DNA from: Lachnospiraceae bacterium
Lineage (GTDB): Bacteria > Bacillota > Clostridia > Lachnospirales > Lachnospiraceae
Reading direction: 5' to 3'
Assembly: GCA_009774535.1 (NCBI GenBank)
Contig: VSNY01000142.1
Span: 1-10,125 of the forward strand
Length of the DNA: 10,125 nucleotides
In this document: in pieces, positions 1 to 5,731 of the stretch
Numbering within the stretch: position 1 is the first letter of the stretch
Layout of the letters: each line of letters opens with the position of its first letter
The notes under the pieces: model-generated
Seen by the model: the letters and a program-made list of their open reading frames with translations, nothing else
Told to the model about the DNA's origin: nothing
The model's database searches: none
Position numbers and translations under genes: made by a program

Positions 1-237
1 CATATAACGGGAAAGCGGGTGGACGTTGGATTTGCGAAGCCTGTAAATTAAAAACCCACAACAACTTATCATACAGTATCGAATCATCGAACAGATGGAA
101 AGCTGAAAGTGAAAAGCGCCGGTATCTGGAAAAAGCCGTTAACCTCTGGGAAATATAATCTGTTTATCCATACACGCGGATCAGATCTGTCAAAAGTGAC
201 AGGAACTATAGTCATTGTAAAAGCCAAAAAAGCATAA
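1..237 (+). pseudogene. 3' end of an upstream coding frame, apparently interrupted by an in-frame stop
   Basis: Frame 1 is open from the window edge to a TAA at 49-51, then open again to a TAA at 235-237. The second piece has no ATG in frame and no ribosome-binding site, so it is unlikely to be a gene of its own. Both pieces read like protein. Before the stop there is VDVGFAKPVN, and after it comes an alternating, beta-rich tail (GKYNLFIHTRGSDL, then VTGTIVIVKAK). Together they resemble the C-terminal beta-sandwich end of a secreted or surface protein. The most economical reading is one gene broken by a nonsense mutation at 49-51. Otherwise the gene ends at 51 and the rest is chance. Frame 3 is also open from 3 to about 158 but looks less protein-like. 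No specific family is recognised and the 5' part lies outside the window. Confidence 0.35.
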
Positions 238-299
238 AATAATTCACTTTGTAAGAAACATCGCCAAAACATCTTTCGTATGAAAATAAAAACCAGAAA

Positions 300-328
300 T
301 TGACTTCCTTTTACGATAAGGTTATAAT
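300..328 (+). promoter_or_regulatory. sigma-A-type promoter of the chemoreceptor gene
   Basis: A -35 box TTGACT (300-305) is separated by exactly 17 bases from a perfect -10 box TATAAT (323-328). Transcription would start near 335, giving a leader of about 20-25 nt before the start codon at 358. The AGGAGG ribosome-binding site lies at 348-353. Confidence 0.8.
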
Positions 329-357
329 AAATCAAAATAATAACGTGAGGAGGTCTT

Positions 358-2499
358 ATGTTACACAAAGAAAAGAAAGCTAAGGAACCATCCATACAAA
401 GCAACAGCCTTAGCAAAAAGATTATTTCAAAAATGGCGGTCATCACAGCCGGTATTTTTTTGCTGACCATTTTGATGTCCGCTTTTCTTGCAGCACGCTC
501 CTTAATCCGGGCGAACCGGGAAAAACTCGCGGCAGTAGCCTTTGAAAATGCATTTTTAATTGCCAATCACATTGAAAATGCATACGGAAAAGTAGTCGGA
601 TTTGCAGGCGCGCTGCGAAATATTTCTGAACTGGACCCAAAAGAACAGCGGGATGCCATCGACACCGCACTGGTCGGTATGCTTGAAAGCGGCGGCGGGT
701 ATCCGACGGCATTTGCTTATTTTGAGCAGAATACTATTGCAGACGCAAATGGAGAACCGTACAGCGTCCATCAAAGGGATATTGCTTACGAGTCCGTCGT
801 GTACTTAAACGAAGAACAGACCGGGTATGTGTTTGAAAAGCACGAAGACGCTTTTGACAATTACACAAAAGAATATTATACGCACATAAAAGAAACCGGA
901 CAGCCCTATGTCATGGAACCTTACATCTATGAGCTGATGGGGGAAAATATAATGATGATCAGTATTATCGCGCCGATCTATAACGCGCAGGGCGAGTTCC
1001 TTGGCGTAACAGGCGTCGATGTGGGGCTTAGCGATATGCAGGAAGAACTTTTGGTCAGCACGGATTATAAGACCGCTCACCTGGCAGCGCTTGCCGCGGA
1101 TGGGACGGTAATGGTGGATTCTGCAGGCGACAGTAAAATAGGTCAGACTACTTCGGAGGCAGGATATGAACAGCTGGCGGATTTTGCGCAAAAGATCCGT
1201 TCCATGCCGGAAGGCACTTATGAAAACAGCAGGTTTTTTATCAAAAGCGGCAGGAATTTTGGTACAGATAAAAGGGGTATGACCGTTACCATTCCTTTGA
1301 CCATTGGCGGTAAAGCCGACTGGACATTACATATGGCAGTCAACAGCAGTGAATTTTACTGGGCTATTTTTGAAAGCACTGGAAAACTGACGTTTCTCGT
1401 TGTCCTGCTCGGGTTTTTACTGTTATATACGACCAATCGCATAATTAAAAAGTTTTTGGCGCCGATTCAGGAGATTACCAACGAAGCGGCCAGGCTGGAA
1501 GCAGGCTATCTGGACATTCACGTGGATATTCAGTCTGACGATGAACTTGGGCGGCTTTCACAGGCGTTTAATCATATCAGCGCTACCATGAGCAATTATG
1601 TTACGGATATTTCCGAGCAGCTGTCTAAAATGGCGGATAACCATATGGATCTGGATATGACGCAGAACTATATTGGTGATTTTATTCCGATTCAGGAATC
1701 GATTGAAAAGATCTCACAGTCCCTGAATGAAACGCTGCATCAGATTGTACTGGCGGCGGATGAAGTTTCAGGAAGTTCGGAAAATGTATCTTCCGGCGCG
1801 CAGATTTTGTCGGACGGCGCGCAGGAACAGACGGCTGCAGTAGAACAGCTGGCAACATCGATCGAAAGCTTGTCAAAGGATGTGGCGGCTAACGCGACAG
1901 ATGCGCAAAACGCCAATGCGTTTGTATCCGAAGTAGCCAGAAAAATACAGGAAAGCAATCAGGAAATGGATCATCTGACGCAGGCTATGCTGAAAATCAG
2001 TGATTCTTCCGGAGAGATCCAAAAAATTGTAAAGACCATCGAGGACATCGCAGAGCAGACGAACTTGCTTTCTCTGAACGCGTCGATCGAAGCGGCCAGG
2101 GCAGGGGAGTTAGGAAAAGGCTTTGCCGTCGTTGCCAATGAAATCCGTGAACTGGCTGCAAAGAGTGCGCAGGCAGTGAATCAGACAGCAGATTTGATCG
2201 AAACTTCCCAAAAGGCAGTGGAGAACGGAATGGACATTGCGGATCATACGGCAAAATCATTGATCGCAGTTGTGGACGGTTCCAAAGAAGTCTCCCGTTC
2301 GATGGAAAAACTCAGCAGCGCTTCGCAGAGCCAGAAAGCGGTGCTGGAACAGCTGGCAGAACATGTAGAAGCAATCAGCAATGTAGTCCAGTCTAATTCA
2401 TCCGCGGCGCAGAGCAGCACCGCGACCAGTGAGGAATTATCCGGACAGTCTGAGCGGCTGCATGAACTGGTCAATCGGTTTCACTTAAAACAAATGTAA
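358..2499 (+). CDS. methyl-accepting chemotaxis protein with dCache sensor, HAMP and MCP signalling domains
   Basis: A transmembrane chemoreceptor of 713 aa that would pass ligand binding outside the cell to CheA/CheW inside. Domain order: short basic N-terminus, transmembrane helix 1 (about 21-47), extracellular double-Cache domain (about 50-335), transmembrane helix 2 (about 344-361), HAMP (about 364-417, with PIQEIT and DELGRLSQAFN), then the coiled-coil signalling domain. The conserved hairpin tip is at about 562-600 (EQTNLLSLNASIEAARAGE). The C-terminus lacks a recognisable CheR-docking pentapeptide. The dCache segment KEYYTHIKETGQPYV (from K171) sits where amino-acid-binding dCache domains usually carry R-x-W-Y. 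K and Y replace R and W, so classical amino-acid binding should not be assumed. The ATG at 358 has a strong AGGAGG just upstream. The gene has its own promoter and terminator and no chemotaxis genes beside it. The family is certain; the ligand is unknown. Confidence 0.96.
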   Translation: MLHKEKKAKEPSIQSNSLSKKIISKMAVITAGIFLLTILMSAFLAARSLIRANREKLAAVAFENAFLIANHIENAYGKVVGFAGALRNISELDPKEQRDAIDTALVGMLESGGGYPTAFAYFEQNTIADANGEPYSVHQRDIAYESVVYLNEEQTGYVFEKHEDAFDNYTKEYYTHIKETGQPYVMEPYIYELMGENIMMISIIAPIYNAQGEFLGVTGVDVGLSDMQEELLVSTDYKTAHLAALAADGTVMVDSAGDSKIGQTTSEAGYEQLADFAQKIRSMPEGTYENSRFFIKSGRNFGTDKRGMTVTIPLTIGGKADWTLHMAVNSSEFYWAIFESTGKLTFLVVLLGFLLLYTTNRIIKKFLAPIQEITNEAARLEAGYLDIHVDIQSDDELGRLSQAFNHISATMSNYVTDISEQLSKMADNHMDLDMTQNYIGDFIPIQESIEKISQSLNETLHQIVLAADEVSGSSENVSSGAQILSDGAQEQTAAVEQLATSIESLSKDVAANATDAQNANAFVSEVARKIQESNQEMDHLTQAMLKISDSSGEIQKIVKTIEDIAEQTNLLSLNASIEAARAGELGKGFAVVANEIRELAAKSAQAVNQTADLIETSQKAVENGMDIADHTAKSLIAVVDGSKEVSRSMEKLSSASQSQKAVLEQLAEHVEAISNVVQSNSSAAQSSTATSEELSGQSERLHELVNRFHLKQM

Positions 2500-2509
2500 A
2501 AAACAGCAG

Positions 2510-2567
2510 AAAACAATCGCGCAGTAACAAGTACGTTTTTGAAACGGTTCCTGCGCGGTTGTTTTTT
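2510..2567 (+). terminator. Rho-independent terminator of the chemoreceptor gene
   Basis: A 15-bp stem pairs 2510-2524 with 2551-2565 (ACAATCGCGCAG against CTGCGCGGTTGT, one wobble pair) and runs into a six-T tract at 2562-2567. The stem continues inward, after one mismatch, with AAC/GTT. It begins 10 bases after the chemoreceptor stop codon. Confidence 0.88.
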
Positions 2568-2614
2568 GTTGTCCAAATGTCTGCAAACATATATAAGGTA
2601 ATAAATACTATATG

Positions 2615-2682
2615 ATAACGTTTTATATATAAGAATACATTGACATGTTTACATCATATTGCTATAATAAATAACGTTTATA
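2615..2682. promoter_or_regulatory. paired ATAACGTTT(T)ATA motifs bracketing the oxidoreductase promoter
   Basis: The motif ATAACGTTTTATA at 2615-2627 recurs as ATAACGTTTATA at 2671-2682. Each copy is centred on the palindrome AACGTT, and the centres are 56 bp apart. One copy lies just upstream of the -35 box and the other just after the -10 box. This is the geometry expected of an operator pair. The surrounding DNA is very AT-rich, so chance similarity is possible and no known regulator is recognised. Confidence 0.3.
2640..2668 (+). promoter_or_regulatory. perfect-consensus sigma-A promoter upstream of the flavin oxidoreductase gene
   Basis: TTGACA (2640-2645), a 17-base spacer and TATAAT (2663-2668) match the housekeeping consensus exactly. 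Transcription would start near 2675, giving a leader of about 60 nt before the start codon at 2736. It probably drives the oxidoreductase gene and, by read-through, the HAD and metF genes, since no terminator is visible between them. Confidence 0.87.
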
Positions 2683-2735
2683 GAACGTGAATCAAGGATG
2701 GATGCAAAAGGATTGCCGTCAGAATGGAGTGTGTG

Positions 2736-3791
2736 ATGAATCTAAAAGAATTAAAGTTTGCAGGAAAAACGGCCCGGATTCCAATTATACAGGGAGGCAT
2801 GGGCATTGGAGTCAGCCGGTTCCGGCTGGCCGGGGCAGTTGCCAAAGCAGGAGGCGTGGGGATGATTTCCACTGCGCAGATCGGATATGACGAGCCGGAT
2901 TTTGAATCGGATACGCGCGGATGTAATCTAAGAGCAATTGAAAAACATATCAAACTGGCAAAACAGGAGGCGGGTCATGGGCTGGTAGGTGCTAATATCA
3001 TGGTTGCCCTGCGCGATTATGCAGATCATGTGCGGGCGGCTGTGCGCGCGGGAGCAGATTTAATCGTATGCGGCGCCGGGCTTCCGGCAGACCTTCCGGC
3101 ACTTGCAGATCACCCGGATACCGCGATCGCACCCATTGTCTCTACACGCAAAGCGGCGTCCGTGCTTTTGCGTATGTGGGATAAAAAATATAAAAGGACA
3201 GCAGACCTTCTTGTGATCGAAGGGCCTAAGGCCGGAGGACATCTTGGCTTTCAGCCGCGGCAGCTGGAAGATCTGGCGGCCCTGCACTATGAAGAAGAAA
3301 TCAAACAGATCATCCAGGAAAAACAAATCTATGAGGATAAATATGGGAAAGCGATTCCGGCAGTGGTCGCGGGCGGTATTTTTGATCAATCTGATATTAA
3401 ACATGCAATAGCGCTTGGTGCGGACGGCGTGCAGATCGCAACCCGCTTTGTCGCAACGGAAGAATGCGATGCGTCCATGGCTTATAAAAAGGCGTATGTA
3501 AAAGCGCAGGATCAGGATGTTGTGATTATTAACAGTCCGGTCGGCATGCCCGGCAGGGCCATTCAAAACGCATTTATTGAAACTGCCAGACAGGGCAGGA
3601 TTTCCGTGCAGAAATGCTATCAGTGTATTCAGACATGCAGGGCGGATGAAACGCCGTACTGTATTACGCAGGCATTGGTAAACGCGGTAAGGGGGAATCT
3701 GGAACAGGGGTTGATTTTTTGCGGGGCAAATGTCGGCAGAATCAAAGAAATTACAACGGTTCCGGCTCTGATGCGTGAGCTGACCACGTAA
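2736..3791 (+). CDS. FMN-dependent nitronate monooxygenase / enoyl-reductase-like oxidoreductase (YrpB/NPD family)
   Basis: A TIM-barrel flavoprotein of 351 aa in the family that includes nitronate monooxygenase and the FabK enoyl-ACP reductase. Visible marks are the N-terminal PIIQGGMGIG flavin loop, GANIMVAL, GADLIVCGAG, the active-site segment EGPKAGGHLGF with the family histidine at H169, and the phosphate-binding AGGIF plus GADGVQIATRF near the C-terminal side of the barrel. The C-terminal part adds CYQCIQTC...C (C294, C297, C301, C309), a metal- or Fe-S-like motif absent from typical FabK. This argues against a simple FabK assignment. ATG 2736 is chosen because GGAG (2726-2729) lies six bases upstream; an in-frame ATG at 2724 would add four residues but has a weaker site. 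The physiological substrate is unknown; annotation as 'nitronate monooxygenase' is by family only. Confidence 0.9.
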   Translation: MNLKELKFAGKTARIPIIQGGMGIGVSRFRLAGAVAKAGGVGMISTAQIGYDEPDFESDTRGCNLRAIEKHIKLAKQEAGHGLVGANIMVALRDYADHVRAAVRAGADLIVCGAGLPADLPALADHPDTAIAPIVSTRKAASVLLRMWDKKYKRTADLLVIEGPKAGGHLGFQPRQLEDLAALHYEEEIKQIIQEKQIYEDKYGKAIPAVVAGGIFDQSDIKHAIALGADGVQIATRFVATEECDASMAYKKAYVKAQDQDVVIINSPVGMPGRAIQNAFIETARQGRISVQKCYQCIQTCRADETPYCITQALVNAVRGNLEQGLIFCGANVGRIKEITTVPALMRELTT

Positions 3792-3810
3792 AGTCTGATA
3801 GAAAAAAGGG

Positions 3811-3839
3811 TTGAGTTTTGTGTCCGAAACGTTTATATT
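3811..3839 (+). promoter_or_regulatory. possible internal promoter for the HAD phosphatase-metF pair
   Basis: TTGAGT (3811-3816) and TATATT (3834-3839) are separated by 17 bases. The match is four of six and five of six to consensus. The site falls in the 91-base gap between the oxidoreductase stop and the HAD start, and would put transcription start near 3846, about 37 nt before the start codon. Confidence 0.4.
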
Positions 3840-3882
3840 AGAACAGGATAAACAGAATCTAAGAAAAACAGAAAGGGATATC

Positions 3883-4533
3883 ATGTACCAGACAATATTA
3901 TTCGATTTAGATGGAACATTGACAGATCCAGGAGTCGGAATTACAAATTCGGTTGCATATGCGTTAGAGAAATACGGCATCCAAACCGCAGACCGCACCA
4001 GCTTATACCCATTTATCGGACCGCCGCTGCAGGATTCATTTGAAACATTTTATCATTTTTCCAGTACGGATGCAAAACAGGCTGTCGCTTATTATCGGGA
4101 ATACTACGAAGAGAAAGGAATTTATGAAAATCTCCTTTATCATGGAATGGAAGGACTGCTTGCAGATCTTTCTGCCGCCGGAAAAACTCTGCTTGTAGCA
4201 ACCTCAAAGCCGGAGCGGTTTGCCGTGCAGATCCTGGAATATTTTCAGATTCAAAAATATTTTACATATATCGCAGGGTCTCATATGGATGGCAGAAGGT
4301 CCAAGAAATATGAGGTGATCGCTTATGCGCTTCAAACAGCGGGAATCAGCGATTTGTCCAGTGCAGTTATGGTCGGCGACCGTGAGTATGACATTGCAGG
4401 CGCAAAACAGGCCGGGATTGCTTCTATTGGCGTGTTGTTCGGCTATGGCAGCAGGCAGGAACTGGAGCGCGCAGGCGCGGATCATCTTGCTTCTAATGTG
4501 GAAGAGATTCGCCGGATTGTCTGTAAAATCTGA
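3883..4533 (+). CDS. HAD-superfamily phosphatase, phosphoglycolate phosphatase / 5'-nucleotidase-like
   Basis: A cytosolic Mg-dependent phosphohydrolase of 216 aa, HAD subfamily IA with an alpha-helical cap. All four catalytic motifs are present: motif I FDLDGTLTD (nucleophile D8, acid D10), motif II VATSKPE (T107/S108), motif III lysine in RSKKYEVI (K141/K142) and motif IV VGDREYD (D166, D170). The cap contains FIGPPLQDSF, a segment I associate with the phosphoglycolate phosphatase-like / HAD 5'-nucleotidase group. ATG 3883 is preferred because GAAAGGGA lies just upstream and it puts motif I at the usual distance from the N-terminus. A TTG at 3811 would add 24 residues that look like leader sequence. 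The gene ends 15 bases before metF, so the two are very likely co-transcribed. A housekeeping role in metabolite repair or nucleotide turnover is plausible; the exact substrate cannot be read. Confidence 0.9.
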   Translation: MYQTILFDLDGTLTDPGVGITNSVAYALEKYGIQTADRTSLYPFIGPPLQDSFETFYHFSSTDAKQAVAYYREYYEEKGIYENLLYHGMEGLLADLSAAGKTLLVATSKPERFAVQILEYFQIQKYFTYIAGSHMDGRRSKKYEVIAYALQTAGISDLSSAVMVGDREYDIAGAKQAGIASIGVLFGYGSRQELERAGADHLASNVEEIRRIVCKI

Positions 4534-4548
4534 AAGAAGGAGAAAATT

Positions 4549-5409
4549 ATGAAACTATTTGAAATACATCAAAGAAAAAAAAGCGTATTGTCTTTTGAAA
4601 TTTTTCCGCCGAAAAAAGATGATGAACTGAAAAATATTGACAAGACGCTGGAAATCCTGTGCGAATTGCAGCCGGATTTTATCAGTGTTACTTTTGGAGC
4701 GGGAGGCAGTTCCAATCACAATAAAACGATTCGCCTGGCTAAAAAAATCAAAGAAGAATATCACGTGGAACCAGTCGTACACCTGACCTGCCTTTGCTAC
4801 GATCGTGCTGAGATCGACGCGTTTTCCAAAGAACTGGCGTCCGAGGGCATTCAAAATGTGCTTGCGCTGCGCGGTGACCGTAATCCGGATCTTCCGGAAA
4901 AAAAGGATTTTGCTCATGCTTCGGATTTGATTACTTATCTGAAACAGACGAGTGATTTTTGTATTTCCGGGGCATGTTATCCGGAATGTCACCCGGAGTC
5001 TGCGGGACGGGTAGAAGAAATGCGCTATCTGAAACAAAAGGTTGACGCGGGCGCGCAGGTGCTGCTTTCACAGCTGTTTTTTGATAATAATTATTTTTAC
5101 CGGTTTGTGGAAGACTGCCGTATTGCGGGGATTGATGTGCCGATTACGCCGGGGATTATGCCGGTGATCAATGCCAGACAGATCAAGCGTATGGTGACGA
5201 TGTGCGGAGCGTCTCTGCCGCAGCGGTTTGAGCGGATTATTCATAAGTTTGAAGGGAATAAAGAAGCGCTGTTTGACGCAGGGATGTCTTATGCGCTCAG
5301 TCAGATTATTGATCTGCTTGCAAATGATGTGGACGGCATTCACTTGTATACAATGAATAATCCGACCGTTGCGCGAAAGATTTGCGAGGGGATACGAAAT
5401 ATTGTGTAA
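4549..5409 (+). CDS. metF: 5,10-methylenetetrahydrofolate reductase
   Basis: An FAD-dependent TIM-barrel enzyme of 286 aa that interconverts 5,10-methylene-THF and 5-methyl-THF. The product supplies the methyl group for methionine synthesis or, in acetogens, the methyl branch of the Wood-Ljungdahl pathway. Diagnostic segments are LSFEIFPPKK with the catalytic glutamate E17, FISVTFGAGGSS (from about 44), VHLTCLC, NVLALRGD with the flavin-contacting aspartate D110, ISGACYPECHPES, and QLFFDNNYFYRF followed by ITPGIMPV. The length is normal for a bacterial MetF without the eukaryotic regulatory domain. Start ATG 4549 follows AAGGAG (4537-4542) with a six-base spacer. The upstream HAD gene ends 15 bases before. 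No metH, metV or rnfC-like partner lies in the window, so nothing here separates a biosynthetic from an energy-linked role. No SAM riboswitch is visible upstream. Confidence 0.97.
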   Translation: MKLFEIHQRKKSVLSFEIFPPKKDDELKNIDKTLEILCELQPDFISVTFGAGGSSNHNKTIRLAKKIKEEYHVEPVVHLTCLCYDRAEIDAFSKELASEGIQNVLALRGDRNPDLPEKKDFAHASDLITYLKQTSDFCISGACYPECHPESAGRVEEMRYLKQKVDAGAQVLLSQLFFDNNYFYRFVEDCRIAGIDVPITPGIMPVINARQIKRMVTMCGASLPQRFERIIHKFEGNKEALFDAGMSYALSQIIDLLANDVDGIHLYTMNNPTVARKICEGIRNIV

Positions 5410-5465
5410 GAAAAGAATGCCTGTATTCCTTGTGTAAATGGAAAATTTTACTTTAGGCGACAGAA

Positions 5466-5643
5466 TTGACATTGTGTTGCGTTTTTTATTGGCTGTGCGG
5501 ACGACGGGTGAGGGGGAAATGGCCGGGCTTGCGTCTCCTGTTCCGGAATGTTAAGAATCCCTAAGCATTCTGCATTTACACAGTGGCACCGTCCCCCCTC
5601 CTCCAGCGTCCGGACTGCCAACAAAAACGCAACACAATGTCAA
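5466..5643. repeat. 178-bp MITE-like element with long terminal inverted repeats
   Basis: The first 21 bases (5466-5486, beginning TTGACATTGTGTTGCG) are the exact reverse complement of the last 21 (5623-5643). Imperfect pairing then continues for a further 30 bases or so on each side: TTGGC, CGGACG and GAGGGGG on the left match their complements on the right, giving arms of about 50 bp. The centre holds its own hairpin. The element is more GC-rich than the flanks, contains no credible reading frame and sits between two convergent gene ends. Both flanks carry AA next to the repeat, which could be a 2-bp target duplication or chance. It is best described as a miniature inverted-repeat element or an intergenic palindromic unit. 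No parent insertion sequence is recognised. A structured RNA is the alternative. Confidence 0.72.
5544..5572. other. central hairpin inside the inverted-repeat element
   Basis: GAATGTTAAG (5546-5555) pairs with CTAAGCATTC (5561-5570) with one mismatch and one wobble around a five-base loop (AATCC). Pairing extends by a G-T and a C-G at the base. With the outer arms it gives a two-level fold, an outer long stem with an inner stem-loop, and it overlaps the palindrome TTCCGGAA at 5541-5548. Confidence 0.5.
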
Positions 5644-5681
5644 AAGTGTTTCTTTTCAGGTTTATCCAGTTTAGGTATGAG

Positions 5682-5712
5682 AAAAAAGGCAGGTAAGATT
5701 TACCTGCCTTTT
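5682..5712 (-). terminator. strong terminator of the large leftward gene, possibly bidirectional
   Basis: A perfect 13-bp stem (5684-5696 with 5700-5712, core AAGGCAGGTAA / TTACCTGCCTT) has a three-base loop. Read on the minus strand it ends in six U residues (A tract at 5682-5687). Read on the plus strand it ends in four, so it may also stop metF transcripts. It starts 19 bases beyond the stop codon of the leftward gene. Confidence 0.9.
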
Positions 5713-5731
5713 GCATTCGTTTGATTGTCCG

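Noticed and set aside
2736..3791. Assignment of the oxidoreductase as FabK (enoyl-ACP reductase II)
   Set aside because: The barrel motifs are shared, but the C-terminal cysteine motif and the lack of fatty-acid-synthesis neighbours do not support a specific fabK call.
3811..3882. A TTG-initiated N-terminal extension of the HAD phosphatase
   Set aside because: The 24 extra residues are not family-like, and the ATG at 3883 has a purine-rich site and places the DxD motif at the expected N-terminal position. The TTG falls within a promoter-like -35 box.
3060..3998. A 312-codon open frame on the minus strand across the oxidoreductase and HAD gene start
   Set aside because: It overlaps the oxidoreductase gene and the start of the HAD gene, which have clear family motifs, and it has no recognisable domains. 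It is an antisense shadow.
5466..5494. The TTGACA at the element's left end as a promoter -35 box
   Set aside because: Seventeen bases downstream the sequence reads TTGGCT, which is not a usable -10 box. The hexamer is part of the terminal inverted repeat.
5410..5731. CRISPR array, tRNA or riboswitch in the convergent intergenic region
   Set aside because: There are no regularly spaced direct repeats, no cloverleaf and no known riboswitch core. The structure is explained by one long inverted repeat plus a terminator.
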